A DNA stretch of 64,000 bases from Streptomyces camelliae (GCF_027625935.1 NZ_CP115300.1:5146001-5210000), one strand, 5' to 3'; shown: positions 41,656 through 50,704, numbered from the stretch's first letter. Translations and numbers: made by a program. Notes: generated by a model from the letters alone, not told the origin.

Positions 41656-42801
41656 GTGCCCCTGGTCCGCTGGACCGAGAACGACCCCCTGTCCGCCCGC
41701 TGGCACTCTGAGAGCGAACTCCCGCCGCCCCGCCGGCTGATCGTCGCCGACGACCGCGTCCGCGCCGCCACCGCCCACCGCCTCACCGCCGAGGGCACGG
41801 CCCTGCTGTGGCGCGGCGACTACCACGGCGCCCGACAGCTGCTGAGCGCCCTGGCCCGCCGTATCGACCGCAAGGCCCCACAGCCCCCGGACCGGGGGGC
41901 CTCGGAGGCCTCGGGAGCCTCGGCGGCCTCGGCGGCCGAGAGCTTCCACCTCCTGCGCCGCTTCCGCGCCCACCGGGCCCGGATCCTGGGCCGGCTGCTG
42001 GTCCTGCTGGAAGCCGACCACAGCCTCGCCCTGCGCCGCGCCCCGGACGTCCGCCAGGCCTGTGCCGACGCCTACGGCCCGCCCGCCGGCCCCACCCTCG
42101 TACCGCTCCGGGAGCTGCTGGGCGTGCTCGGCGCCCGGCAGTGGCGCGAGAAGGGCGTCGACGTACCGGCCCTCGGCGCCCGGATCCACCCGCACTACGG
42201 CGTCTTCGCCCCCGTGCGTGGCGAGTACGTCGACCTGGTCGCGCGGGCAGCCCTGCCCGAGGGCCGTACCGCCTTCGATCTCGGCACCGGCACCGGTGTG
42301 CTGGCCGCCGTGCTGGCCCGGCGCGGTCTCACCCACGTCACCGCGACCGACCTCAGCCCCCGCGCCCGCGCCTGCGCCCGGGACAACCTCGGCCGCCTGG
42401 GCCTCACGGACCGGGTCACGGTCACCGGCCCGGAGCTGTATCCGCCCGGCCGGGCGTCGCTGATCGTCTGCAACCCGCCCTGGCTCCCGGCCCGCCCCGC
42501 CTCCCCCCTCGACCAGGGCGTGTACGACCCCGGCGGCGCGATGCTGCACGCCTTCCTGGCCGGACTCCCCGCCCACCTGGAACCCGGCGGCGAGGCCTGG
42601 CTGATCCTCTCCGACCTGGCCGAACACCTGGGTCTGCGCACCCGGGGCGAGCTGCTCGCGGCGATCGGGAAGGCGGGCCTGAAGGTGCTGGACCGTACGG
42701 ACACCCGCCCCCGTCACCCGCGTGCGAACGACCCGCGCGACCCGCTGCACGCGGCCCGCGCGGCCGAGGTGACGTCGTTGTGGCGGTTGGCAGCCGGGTG
42801 A
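41656..42801 (+). CDS. Class I SAM-dependent methyltransferase (N5-glutamine/rRNA type)
   Basis: 381 aa from GTG 41656 (GAGGAG upstream). The helical N-terminal half is unlike known domains; the C-terminal half is a methyltransferase with TAFDLGTGTGVLAAVLARRG (motif I), HVTATDLSPRARACARDNL and IVCNPPWLPARP (NPPW, the motif of enzymes methylating planar N atoms). A short frame starting at 41580 (MTLGMVLGDAFLV) with a good ribosome site precedes and overlaps it and could be a leader. Convergent with the flavin reductase, only 3 bp apart. Confidence 0.85.
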   Translation: MPLVRWTENDPLSARWHSESELPPPRRLIVADDRVRAATAHRLTAEGTALLWRGDYHGARQLLSALARRIDRKAPQPPDRGASEASGASAASAAESFHLLRRFRAHRARILGRLLVLLEADHSLALRRAPDVRQACADAYGPPAGPTLVPLRELLGVLGARQWREKGVDVPALGARIHPHYGVFAPVRGEYVDLVARAALPEGRTAFDLGTGTGVLAAVLARRGLTHVTATDLSPRARACARDNLGRLGLTDRVTVTGPELYPPGRASLIVCNPPWLPARPASPLDQGVYDPGGAMLHAFLAGLPAHLEPGGEAWLILSDLAEHLGLRTRGELLAAIGKAGLKVLDRTDTRPRHPRANDPRDPLHAARAAEVTSLWRLAAG

Positions 42802-42804
42802 TTC

Positions 42805-43398
42805 CTAGGGGCCGAGCCCGGCGAACCGCCCCCGGTGGAACAGCAGCGGTTCGCCGTCCCCGGCCGCCCCCAGGGCCGCCACCCGACCCACGACGATGAG
42901 ATGGTCGCCCCCGGTGTGCACGGCGTGGACGGTGCAGTCGATCCAGGCGACCGCGCCGTCCAGCCGCGGTGCCCCGGAGACGGGCGCCGCGTCGTACGCC
43001 ACCCCCGCGAACTTGTCCGCGCCGCTCACCGCGAAGGCCCGGCACAGCTCGCCCTGGCCGGCGCCGAGCACGTTGACGCAGAAGACGCCGGCGCGGGCGA
43101 TGCGCGGCCAGGTGGTGGACGTACGGCCCACCAGGAAGCAGACCAGGGGCGGTTCGAGGGAGAGGGAGGAGAAGGACTGGCAGGCGAACCCGGCGGGGCC
43201 CGGCTCGTCCGCGCCGGCCGGGGCGGTGATGACCGTGACCCCGGTCGCGAAGTGCCCCAGCACCCGCCGGAACTCGCCCGGCTCCACCGACGCCCGCTCG
43301 TCCTCCCGGACGCACCGCAACTCCGGCCGCGGCAATGGCTCCACGGCCCTCGGCCTCAGATACCGGACTGCGGCGGCCGCCGCCCCTGCGTGTCCCAT
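42805..43398 (-). CDS. Flavin reductase family protein
   Basis: 197-aa FMN-binding split-barrel reductase that would supply reduced flavin to a monooxygenase. Motifs: EFRRVLGHFATGVTVITAPAG, GFACQSFSSLSLEPPLVCFLVG, FCVNVLGAGQGELCRAFA and GGDHLIVVGRVAAL. The ATG at 43398 has GGAGGG 4 nt upstream; a second ATG at 43410 is possible. A TetR-type operator lies 18 bp upstream, tying it to the catabolic regulon (compare HsaB-type reductases of steroid degradation). No partner oxygenase is adjacent. Confidence 0.9.
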   Translation of the reverse strand: MGHAGAAAAAVRYLRPRAVEPLPRPELRCVREDERASVEPGEFRRVLGHFATGVTVITAPAGADEPGPAGFACQSFSSLSLEPPLVCFLVGRTSTTWPRIARAGVFCVNVLGAGQGELCRAFAVSGADKFAGVAYDAAPVSGAPRLDGAVAWIDCTVHAVHTGGDHLIVVGRVAALGAAGDGEPLLFHRGRFAGLGP

Positions 43399-43415
43399 CA
43401 CGCCCTCCATTGAAG

Positions 43416-43430
43416 CTGACAGTCTGTCAG
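43416..43430. promoter_or_regulatory. TetR-type operator, CTGACAGTCTGTCAG
   Basis: Perfect arms, 18 bp upstream of the flavin reductase start. Confidence 0.7.
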
Positions 43431-43468
43431 ATGGGAAGCCTGCCGGAGTGCCCCGTACCGACGGCTCA

Positions 43469-43474
43469 TAGGGT
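43469..43474 (+). promoter_or_regulatory. -10 element of the membrane protein gene
   Basis: TAGGGT, ending 6 bp before ATG 43481, implying a leaderless transcript. Confidence 0.4.
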
Positions 43475-43480
43475 GCGATC

Positions 43481-44398
43481 ATGGGGTGGGAGAACGTACG
43501 CGACGAGGGCCGGGCCGCGGACCGGGCGCTGCGCAGTGAGGTGGCCGCGGCGATCCCGGTGAACGCGGCGCAGTTGCCCGCGGCCGGGCTGCTGTGGCTC
43601 CTCCGGAGCGTCACCCAGGACCAGTACGGCGCGGGCACCGGCGGTGCCCTCGGGCCGGCGCTCCTGCTGATCTTCGCGCCGCTGCTGCTCCCGCTGCTGG
43701 GCCTGTTCGCCTCGCTCGTGCTGACGCTGCCCGCGGCCCTGCTCGCCCGGCCGGCGCTCCGCCGGTACGGCGGTCCCGAGCGGGCCTGGCGGCTCGCCGG
43801 AGCGGTGGCCACGGCCGTCGGCTGGGGCGCGGTGACGGCGGCGCTGTGGCACTGGCCGTTCGCCACCACGGCCGCGGTCCTCACCGGCCTCGGCGTGCTG
43901 CCGGCGCTCGCCCTCCCCTACGTCCGCGCGCGTACGTGGTCGCAGTGGGGCCTGTGGTGGCGCTCGGCACTCGCCTGCGCCGGCCTCTTCGCCCTGGCCC
44001 TCGGCGGCGGGCTCGGGGCCATCGCGGCCGGCCTGATCAAGCAGTACGAGCCGCCGAAGCTGACCACCGCCCAGCTGGCCGGGGTCTGGCACGGCCCGAG
44101 CGGGGCCGTGCTGCGGCTGTACCCGAGCGGGCGCGCCGAGGCCACCAGGCTGCCGGCCGAGCCGTCCGGGGACGAAGGGCCCCCGACGGACGTCGTCCTG
44201 TGCGACGGCCCCGGCCGCTGGGAGCCCGGCCCGGCCCCGGACGGCACCCAGCGCGACGGCGTGCTGCTGAAGCTCGACCGCTCCTGCGGCGAGGACACCC
44301 ACTGGTCGATCAGCGGTACCGAGCACGACCCCGAACTGTTCGTGCTCTTCGGCGATCCGGACGCGGGCACGCTGTGGACGCTGAAGCGGAAGACCTGA
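43481..44398 (+). CDS. Hypothetical membrane protein
   Basis: 305 aa. About four to five helices cover residues 30-190 (LGPALLLIFAPLLLPLLGLF, GAVATAVGWGAVTAAL, ALACAGLFALALGGGLGAI), then a soluble beta-rich C-terminal domain of about 110 aa (LAGVWHGPSGAVLRLYPSGR...WEPGPAPDGT, SISGTEHDPELFVLFGDPDAG) of the kind seen in Streptomyces surface proteins. No known function. Convergent with the enoyl-CoA hydratase gene, one base apart. Confidence 0.75.
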   Translation: MGWENVRDEGRAADRALRSEVAAAIPVNAAQLPAAGLLWLLRSVTQDQYGAGTGGALGPALLLIFAPLLLPLLGLFASLVLTLPAALLARPALRRYGGPERAWRLAGAVATAVGWGAVTAALWHWPFATTAAVLTGLGVLPALALPYVRARTWSQWGLWWRSALACAGLFALALGGGLGAIAAGLIKQYEPPKLTTAQLAGVWHGPSGAVLRLYPSGRAEATRLPAEPSGDEGPPTDVVLCDGPGRWEPGPAPDGTQRDGVLLKLDRSCGEDTHWSISGTEHDPELFVLFGDPDAGTLWTLKRKT

Positions 44399-44399
44399 C

Positions 44400-45188
44400 T
44401 CACCGCCCCCGGAACTCCGGGCTGCGGCGTTCCGCGAACGCCCGCAGGCCCTCCCTGGCGTCCGCCGTCGTCATGTTCATCTCCTGCGCCGCGGCCTCGG
44501 CGGCGAAGGCGGCCGAACGGTCGGTGTCCAGAGAGGTGTTCACCAGCTGCTTGGTCAGGGCCAGGGCCCGGGTCGGGCCGGAAGCCAGGCGGGTCGCCCA
44601 TTCCCGTGCCGTCTTCGCCAGCTCCCCGTCCGGCACCACCCGGTTGACCAGCCCCAGCCGTTCCGCCTCCGCCGCCGGAACCGCGTCCCCGAAGAACATC
44701 AGCTCCTTGGCCCGCTGGGGGCCCAGCAGCCGGGGCAGCAGATAGGCGCCTGCGCCGTCCGGTACGAGTCCACGTCGTACGAACACCTCTATGAAGCGGG
44801 CGGATTCAGCGGCCAGCACCAGGTCGCAGGCGAGCGCGAGATGCGCGCCGAGCCCGGCCGCCGTACCGTTCACGGCGGCGATCACCGGCTTCTCGCAGTC
44901 CAGCACGGCCGCGATCAGCCGCTGAGCGCCGAGCCGGAGGGTGCGGGCCACATCACCGGCGACGCGCTCACCGGCTCCCGAACCGCCACCCCGCAGGTCC
45001 GCGCCCGCACAGAAGCCGCGTCCGGTGCCGGTCAGCACCACCGCCCGGGTCTCCGGGTCCGCCGAGGCCTCCGCCAGCAGCTCGATCAGCCGGTCCCGCA
45101 GCGCGGGCGTGAGGGCGCCCAGCGCCTCGGGCCGGTCGAGGGTGAGGTACGAGACGTGCTCCCGGACCTCGTGGCGGATCCCGCTCAC
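44400..45188 (-). CDS. Enoyl-CoA hydratase/isomerase family protein
   Basis: 262-aa crotonase-fold enzyme hydrating or isomerising enoyl-CoA. The oxyanion segments are TGRGFCAGADLRGG and AAVNGTAAGLGAHLALACDLVLAA; FVRRGLVPDGAGAYLLPRLLG carries the usual catalytic region, with Asp instead of the second Glu. GTG 45188 overlaps the stop of the ligase gene (GTGA), so the two are coupled. Confidence 0.9.
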   Translation of the reverse strand: MSGIRHEVREHVSYLTLDRPEALGALTPALRDRLIELLAEASADPETRAVVLTGTGRGFCAGADLRGGGSGAGERVAGDVARTLRLGAQRLIAAVLDCEKPVIAAVNGTAAGLGAHLALACDLVLAAESARFIEVFVRRGLVPDGAGAYLLPRLLGPQRAKELMFFGDAVPAAEAERLGLVNRVVPDGELAKTAREWATRLASGPTRALALTKQLVNTSLDTDRSAAFAAEAAAQEMNMTTADAREGLRAFAERRSPEFRGR

Positions 45189-47407
45189 CGGCACACCACC
45201 AGCGCGTCCAGTGCCACCGCGCCCTGCCCCCGGGGCAGGACCAGCAGCGGGTTGATGTCCAGCTCGGCGATCTGGTCGCCGAGTTCCAGTGCCATGCGCT
45301 GGACCCGCAGAACCACCTCCACCAGCGCGTCGCGGTCGGCCGGCGGGCGGCCCCGGACGCCGTCCAGCAGGGGATGGCCGCGGAGTTCGGCGAGCATGGC
45401 GTGGGCCTGGTCCTCGCCGAACGGCGGGACGCGGACCGCCGTGTCGTGCAGGACCTCGACCAGCACCCCGCCCAGGCCCACCGTCACCGTCGGGCCGAAC
45501 AGGTCGTCGTGCGTCGCGCCCACGACCATCTCCACGCCCTGCTCGACCATCTGGCACACCAGGATCCCGTCCAGCGAGACCCCCTCGTAGCGGGCGATGT
45601 CCATCAACTCGCGGTAGCCGTCACGGACTTGGCTGGCTGACGTCAGGCCGACCTTCACCAGACCCAGTTCGGTCTTGTGGGCGATCCGGGCACCCGAGGC
45701 CTTCATCACCACCGGGTAGCCGATCTGGGCCGCGGCCCGTACGGCCGCCGCCGCGCTGGTCACCAGCTGCTCCCGCGGGACCCGGATGCCGTAGGCGCGC
45801 AGGAGCTGTTTCGCCGCGTGCTCGCTCAGCTGCCGGCCCGGACGCATCAGCGCCTGCGCCTTGCGGAAGGAGGGCGAGGGCAGGCGCGGGGCCTCGTCGA
45901 AGGGGGAGCGGTAGTCGCGCACGAAGCGGTGGTGGTCCAGCCAGGCGCGGACGGCCGTCAGACAGTTGCCGACCGTGCGGAAGGTCGCCACGCGCGAGGA
46001 GCCCAGCAGGGTCTCCCGGTACGCCGGCTCGGTGCCGACCGGGGAGCCCCACACCACGCACACCAGCTTGTCCGTCTCCTCGGCCGCCGCGACCAGGTCC
46101 GCCACCAGCTTGTCGCTGAGCGGCGGGAACGGGCCGGTGACCGGGCAGATCAGGACCCCGACCGCCGGGTCGGCGAGCACCGCGTCGATGATCTTCCGGC
46201 CGCGCGCGTCGCCGACCGGGTGTCCGCCGTTGTCGACCGGGTTGGCCACGCTCAGGTACTCCGGGATCCACTGGTGCAGCTCGGCCTGCCGCTCGTCCGA
46301 CAGCCGCGGCAGGCGCAGCCCCAGGCCGGCCGCCAGGTCGGCGACGTGCGCGCCGGTGCCGCCGGAGATCGAGTAGACCGCCACGCCGTCCGCCAGGGGA
46401 GCCCGCGCCCGCGCCAGCAGGGCCGCGGTGTCCTGGAGTTCGTCGAGCCCGTCGACGCGTACGACGCCGTACTGGCGCATCGCCGCGTCCACCACCGCGT
46501 CGGCGCCGGTGAGCTTGCCGGTGTGCGAGGCGGCCGTACGGGCCCCGGTCTCGGTGCGGCCCACCTTCACCGCGACCACCGGCACCTTGCGGCGGGCGGC
46601 GCGGTCGGCGGCCAGCAGAAAGGCGCGGCCGTCCTTCAGGCCCTCCACATAGGCGGCGATGGCGCCGACCTCGGGCTGTTCGGCGAAGTACGAGATGAAG
46701 TCGGCCGTCTCCAGGTCGGCCTCGTTGCCGGTGGGCGCCCAGTGGGAGAGGCGGATGCCCAGCTCCTGGAGGGAGAAGACCGGGCGGCCCTGGTGGCCGG
46801 ACTGGGTGATCAGCGCGATCGCCGGGCCGTCCAGGTCCTCCCGGAAGCGCTCGAAGGCGTTCAGGTTGGTGTTCGGGCCGAGCAGGCGCAGGCCCGAGCG
46901 GCGTACGGCGTCCGCGAGCCGTTCCTGGGCCTCGGCACCCGCCTCGCCGGTCTCGGCGAAACCGGCGGCGAAGGCGACCGCGAACTTCACCTTCGCGTCG
47001 GCCAGCTCCTCGATCACCGGCAGTGGGTCGGCCACCAGCAGGACGGCCAGGTCGACCTGGCCGGGCGGCAGTTCGGCGACCGAGGCGGCGCACGGGATGC
47101 CGAACACGGACGGCCGGGTCGGGTGCACCGGATGCACCCGCGCCCCCACCCGCTCGGCCCAGGCCAGCAGCTGCCGGGTGATCCCGGTGTTCGGCCGGCC
47201 CTCGGTGTCCGAGGCGCCGATCACGGCGACGGACTCGGGCCGGAAGAAGCGGGCGAGGTCGGGTACGTCCGCGTACAGCGGGCGCCCGCTGACGTCGAGG
47301 TCGTCGACCCGGTCGTGGACGACGGGGCCGGGCCGCTGCTCGCCGCAGGCGACGACCCGGGCCCGGCGGGAGTCGGTGGTGAGGGTGCCGTGGGTTGATC
47401 CAAGCAT
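45185..47407 (-). CDS. ADP-forming acyl-CoA ligase (acetate-CoA ligase family)
   Basis: 740-aa fused protein: CoA-binding Rossmann domain (about residues 50-150, FFRPESVAVIGASDTEGRPN), succinyl-CoA-ligase-like domains (about 190-480, ITQSGHQGRPVF with the phospho-His-type region; GRTETGARTAASHTGKLTGAD), and a C-terminal ATP-grasp domain (about 515-740, HAAKQLLRAYGIRVPREQLV, AELDINPLLVLPRG). It forms acyl-CoA with ATP to ADP. The ATG at 47407 follows AGGAG. Two TetR-type operators stand 36-74 bp upstream. Operon with the enoyl-CoA hydratase. Confidence 0.88.
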   Translation of the reverse strand: MLGSTHGTLTTDSRRARVVACGEQRPGPVVHDRVDDLDVSGRPLYADVPDLARFFRPESVAVIGASDTEGRPNTGITRQLLAWAERVGARVHPVHPTRPSVFGIPCAASVAELPPGQVDLAVLLVADPLPVIEELADAKVKFAVAFAAGFAETGEAGAEAQERLADAVRRSGLRLLGPNTNLNAFERFREDLDGPAIALITQSGHQGRPVFSLQELGIRLSHWAPTGNEADLETADFISYFAEQPEVGAIAAYVEGLKDGRAFLLAADRAARRKVPVVAVKVGRTETGARTAASHTGKLTGADAVVDAAMRQYGVVRVDGLDELQDTAALLARARAPLADGVAVYSISGGTGAHVADLAAGLGLRLPRLSDERQAELHQWIPEYLSVANPVDNGGHPVGDARGRKIIDAVLADPAVGVLICPVTGPFPPLSDKLVADLVAAAEETDKLVCVVWGSPVGTEPAYRETLLGSSRVATFRTVGNCLTAVRAWLDHHRFVRDYRSPFDEAPRLPSPSFRKAQALMRPGRQLSEHAAKQLLRAYGIRVPREQLVTSAAAAVRAAAQIGYPVVMKASGARIAHKTELGLVKVGLTSASQVRDGYRELMDIARYEGVSLDGILVCQMVEQGVEMVVGATHDDLFGPTVTVGLGGVLVEVLHDTAVRVPPFGEDQAHAMLAELRGHPLLDGVRGRPPADRDALVEVVLRVQRMALELGDQIAELDINPLLVLPRGQGAVALDALVVCR

Positions 47408-47442
47408 CGGTCCGCCCGCTCCTGTGAGACAGCACAAGTAAA

Positions 47443-47457
47443 CTGACGCAGTGTCAG
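47443..47457. promoter_or_regulatory. TetR-type operator, CTGACGCAGTGTCAG
   Basis: Perfect arms; first of two sites 24 bp apart upstream of the acyl-CoA ligase/hydratase operon. Confidence 0.72.
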
Positions 47458-47466
47458 ATTACTGAA

Positions 47467-47481
47467 CTGACGCAATGTCAG
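47467..47481. promoter_or_regulatory. TetR-type operator, CTGACGCAATGTCAG
   Basis: Perfect arms; second site, differing from its neighbour by one base in the spacer. Confidence 0.72.
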
Positions 47482-47525
47482 GAACTGGTCGGACGTTCAA
47501 AGTTACCGACGGGTGCGCACCCCTG

Positions 47526-48704
47526 TCATCGCAGATGCCTGGCCACCGCCTGCGCGATCCTCCCGGCGTCCAGCGCCATCTCCCGGAACATGCCGCTGAT
47601 CGGATTGGTGAAACCGGTGAAGTACAGGCCGGGCGCCTGCGCGGGCGCCCGGCCGCCGTGCACCACGGGTCTGCCGCGGCCGTCCAGCACCCCGAGATGC
47701 CCGACCAGCCCCTCCAGTGCCCGCGTGTACCCGGTCGCCGCGATCACCGCGTCCGTCTCGATGCGGCTGCCGTCGGCGAGGACCACCTTCCCGTCCTCGA
47801 AGGACTCGACGGCGGCCACGATCTCCACCCGGCCCGTGCGCACGGCGTCGATCAGGCCGACGTCCTGCACCGGGATCGCGCCCTGCCGCACCCTGCTGTA
47901 CAGGCCGGTGTCCGGGCGCGGCAGCCCGTGGGCCGTGAGGTCCGGCACGGTCGCCTTCGCGAACGGTCCGGCCAGCCGGTCCACGAGGCCCGCCGGCAGC
48001 CGTCGTACCAGGACGCCTGTGTACTGGGCGGCCCAGCCGAGCGTCGAGCGGCGCAGGATGTGCGGGGCGGTGCGCACGGCCAGCCGCACCCGCGCCGCCC
48101 CGCCCTCCACCAGGTCGACGGCGATCTCCGCGCCGGTGTTGCCGATCCCGACGACCAGCACGTCCCGGCCCGCGTACGGCGTGGCGTCGCGGTAGCGGCC
48201 GGCGTGCAGCAGCTGACCGGTGTAGTCGTCGCGGCCCGGCCAGTCGGGCAGCAGCGGGGTGTGGTTGTAGCCGGTGGCGACGACCACCGCGCTGCCGGTC
48301 AGCTCGCGCCCGCCGGAGGCGTGCAGCAGCCAGCCGGTGCCGTCCTGGGCGCGCTCGACGCGGAAGACCTCCACGCCGGTGACGATCTCCAGCTCGTGGT
48401 GCTCGGCGTACTTCTCCAGATAGCGCACGACGTCGTCCCGGCGGACCCAGCGCCCGAACTTCCGGGGGATCTTCAGGCCCGGCAGCGCGGACAGCCGTCG
48501 GGTGGTGTGCAGCCGGAGGCGGTCGTAGTGGCCCCGCCACGAGGCGCCCACCCGGTCCGCCTTCTCCAGGACCACCGCCCGTATGCCCCGCGCCCGCAGC
48601 GCGTACGCGGCGGCCAGACCGCCCGGCCCGGCGCCGATGACGTAGACCGGGCGGTCGGCGGGCGTGGCGGAGAGCTGTGCGGAAGCGGAACGGGAGTCGG
48701 CCAT
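47526..48704 (-). CDS. FAD-dependent flavin monooxygenase-like oxidoreductase
   Basis: 392 aa from ATG 48704 (MADSRSASAQL). FAD-binding GAGPGG (PVYVIGAGPGGLAAAYALRA), NADPH-binding DVLVVGIGNTGAEIAVDLVEGG, VVATGYNHTPLLPDWPG and a second ATGYTRALEGL: the YUCCA/FMO/Baeyer-Villiger-like group. The FMO fingerprint is only partly present. No TetR-type site precedes it, and it ends 44 bp before the ligase promoter sites, so membership in the regulon is doubtful. Confidence 0.88.
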   Translation of the reverse strand: MADSRSASAQLSATPADRPVYVIGAGPGGLAAAYALRARGIRAVVLEKADRVGASWRGHYDRLRLHTTRRLSALPGLKIPRKFGRWVRRDDVVRYLEKYAEHHELEIVTGVEVFRVERAQDGTGWLLHASGGRELTGSAVVVATGYNHTPLLPDWPGRDDYTGQLLHAGRYRDATPYAGRDVLVVGIGNTGAEIAVDLVEGGAARVRLAVRTAPHILRRSTLGWAAQYTGVLVRRLPAGLVDRLAGPFAKATVPDLTAHGLPRPDTGLYSRVRQGAIPVQDVGLIDAVRTGRVEIVAAVESFEDGKVVLADGSRIETDAVIAATGYTRALEGLVGHLGVLDGRGRPVVHGGRAPAQAPGLYFTGFTNPISGMFREMALDAGRIAQAVARHLR

Positions 48705-48897
48705 GCTCGGAGCGTAATCACCCACCCGGTTGATGGGTCTCGGTCAAGACCGGAATTGGTTGCGGATTGATCACGTGTGTGGAGAAGTGTGCGCGACAGG
48801 TGACGTAGCCCACGCGGATGGGGTGTTCCCGGGGACGGTCCACTCGTAGGCGCCGTCGGCGTGCGGGCGGGCCTGGCCGGTGGTCTTTACGGCACAT

Positions 48898-48912
48898 CTG
48901 ACGTACCGTCAG
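48898..48912. promoter_or_regulatory. TetR-type operator, CTGACGTACCGTCAG
   Basis: Perfect arms, identical in sequence to the site at 30306. It ends 4 bp before the ATG of the DoxX gene and so must cover the transcription start. Confidence 0.75.
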
Positions 48913-48916
48913 ATCC

Positions 48917-49366
48917 ATGGACTCCATAGGGCTGGACGGCGTTCACTGGCTGGCGGTGCTGCGGATCGGGCTCGGGCTGTGGTGGCTGGAGAGCTGGCGG
49001 CACAAGGACAAGAAGGCCTGGTTCGAGCGGGGCAGCGGCATCGCGTGGGCGGCGGAGATCGCGGAGAAGCACCGCTGGGCGCCGGTGCGCAGCGGCTTCG
49101 AGGCGACGGTGAAGCCGCATCCGAAGCTGATGGCGTACATCGTCGCCTACGCCGAACTCTCCCTCGGCCTCGGCCTGATCCTGGGCTTCCTGACCCCGGT
49201 CGCGCTGATCGGCGGCCTGCTGCTGAACGCCGTCTACTTCGTGCTGATGATCCACGACTGGGCGGAGCAGGGGCAGAACTCGATGATGGCGCTGATCTCG
49301 CTCGTCGCCTTCTTCGGCATGGCCTGGCAGAGCTGGTCGCTGGACGCCTGGCTGGGGTGGTTCTGA
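48917..49366 (+). CDS. DoxX-family membrane protein
   Basis: 149-aa membrane protein of the DoxX/MauE type, four helices (VLRIGLGLWWLESWRHKDK, MAYIVAYAELSLGLGLILGFL, ALIGGLLLNAVYFVLMIHDW, MMALISLVAFFGMAWQSW). Proteins of this family support quinone-linked oxidation or thiol metabolism. The operator abuts the ATG at 48917, leaving no room for a ribosome site, so the message is probably leaderless. The stop overlaps the DUF35 start by one base. Confidence 0.85.
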   Translation: MDSIGLDGVHWLAVLRIGLGLWWLESWRHKDKKAWFERGSGIAWAAEIAEKHRWAPVRSGFEATVKPHPKLMAYIVAYAELSLGLGLILGFLTPVALIGGLLLNAVYFVLMIHDWAEQGQNSMMALISLVAFFGMAWQSWSLDAWLGWF

Positions 49367-49761
49367 TGCGGGCCGTGCGGTACGACGTACCGGAGACCGA
49401 CGCCTTCACGCGCCCGTACTGGGAGGCGGCCGCGGAAGGGCGGCTGCTCATCCGCCGCTGCGGGGCCTGCGGCCGGGCCCACCACTATCCGCGCGAGTTC
49501 TGCCCGCACTGCTGGAGCGAGGACGTGACCTGGGAGGAGGCGAGCGGCCGGGCCACGCTCTACACCTGGTCCACGGTCCACCGCAACGACCTGCCGCCCT
49601 TCGGCGAGCGCACCCCGTACATCGCCGCGGTGGTCGATCTGGCGGAGGGGCCGCGGATGATGACGGAGCTCGTGCACTGCGCGCAGGGCGCGCCGGCGGC
49701 GGGGATGGCGCTGCGGGTGACGTACCGGGACGGAAATCCGGTGTTCGAGCCCGGCGGCTGA
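49366..49761 (+). CDS. DUF35 OB-fold protein (acyl-CoA-associated zinc protein)
   Basis: 131-aa zinc-ribbon plus OB-fold protein. Cys32, Cys35, Cys46 and Cys49 (RRCGACGRAHHYPREFCPHC) form the ribbon; the OB-fold follows (GRATLYTWSTVHRN, PYIAAVVDLAEGPRMMTELV). Family members such as ChsH2 bind the CoA end of substrates and partner thiolase-like aldolases or MaoC hydratases. No thiolase is adjacent, but the thiolase-like gene at 51446 carries the same operator and is a candidate partner. Confidence 0.88.
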   Translation: MRAVRYDVPETDAFTRPYWEAAAEGRLLIRRCGACGRAHHYPREFCPHCWSEDVTWEEASGRATLYTWSTVHRNDLPPFGERTPYIAAVVDLAEGPRMMTELVHCAQGAPAAGMALRVTYRDGNPVFEPGG

Positions 49762-49779
49762 GCCCGATCATCGGTACGC

Positions 49780-50637
49780 ATGAGCCCCGAGAACTGGTAT
49801 CTCACCGACGACCTCGACGAGTTCCTCGCCCGCGCGGGCGACTTCCTGAGCTCCCGCCCGGCGTTGCACACGGTGCCGCTGAGCGTGACGGAGGCGCTGC
49901 GGCGCCGCGGACCGCACGCCTTCGGTGCCGGGGATCCCGTCTTCGGCATCCTGGACGACGGCACGGTCCGCGCGGTCCTGGTCCACACCCCGCCCTTCCA
50001 CCTCCACGTCACCGCGCTCACCCCCGGGGAGGCCGACGCGCTCGCCGCCCGGCTGGCCGAGCAGGCCCATCCGGTCCCCGGGCTCTCCGGCCCGCGCGAG
50101 ACGGCGGAGGCCTTCGCGGCGGCCTGGCAGCGGCGCAGCGGTACGGCGGGCACGCTCACCCTGCGCCAACGGCTGTACCGTCTGGACGAGTTGACCGCCC
50201 CCGAGCCCCGGCCCGAGGGGCGGGCGCGGATCGCCGGGCCCGCCGACCGCGAGCTGCTGATCCGCTGGAAGCTCGCGTTCGACGGGGACACCGGCCACGG
50301 CCCCGGCCAGGACCCGGCCGAGTGGGCCGACGCCCGCATCGCCTACGGCGGCATCACCCTCTGGGAGACCCCGGACGGCACCCCGGTCTCCTTGGCCGGC
50401 GTGACCCCGGAAACCGCGGGCCAGGTCCGCGTCGCCCCGGTCTACACCCCGGCCGAGCTGCGCGGCCGGGGCTACGCGGGCGCGGTCACGGCGGAGGTGA
50501 GCCGGGCCGCGCGGGAGGCGGGCACCGCGGAGATCCTGCTCTTCACCGACCTGGCGAACCCGACGAGCAACGGCCTGTACCAGCGCATCGGCTACCGGCC
50601 GGTGGCGGACTTCGCGGTGTGGAGGTTCGGGGACTGA
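49780..50637 (+). CDS. GNAT-family acetyltransferase
   Basis: 285 aa. The C-terminal GNAT domain has VAPVYTPAELRGRGYAGAVTAEV (acetyl-CoA loop) and FTDLANPTSNGLYQRIGYRPV; the N-terminal half is a degenerate second domain. ATG 49780, 18 bp after the DUF35 stop, so it may be read through from the DoxX operon. Substrate unknown. Confidence 0.82.
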   Translation: MSPENWYLTDDLDEFLARAGDFLSSRPALHTVPLSVTEALRRRGPHAFGAGDPVFGILDDGTVRAVLVHTPPFHLHVTALTPGEADALAARLAEQAHPVPGLSGPRETAEAFAAAWQRRSGTAGTLTLRQRLYRLDELTAPEPRPEGRARIAGPADRELLIRWKLAFDGDTGHGPGQDPAEWADARIAYGGITLWETPDGTPVSLAGVTPETAGQVRVAPVYTPAELRGRGYAGAVTAEVSRAAREAGTAEILLFTDLANPTSNGLYQRIGYRPVADFAVWRFGD

Positions 50638-50664
50638 GGGGAGCCGCAGCCGCAGGGATACGGC

Positions 50665-50704
50665 ACTCACGGAGTCAGGACGTCACTCACGGAGTCAGGA
50701 CGTC
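50665..50704. repeat. 20-bp direct repeat, two exact copies
   Basis: ACTCACGGAGTCAGGACGTC at 50665-50684 and 50685-50704, in the short gap between convergent genes. Confidence 0.85.

Noticed and set aside
45632..45645. CTGACGTCAG palindrome
   Set aside because: It lies inside the acyl-CoA ligase gene and lacks the 5-bp spacer of the regulon motif.
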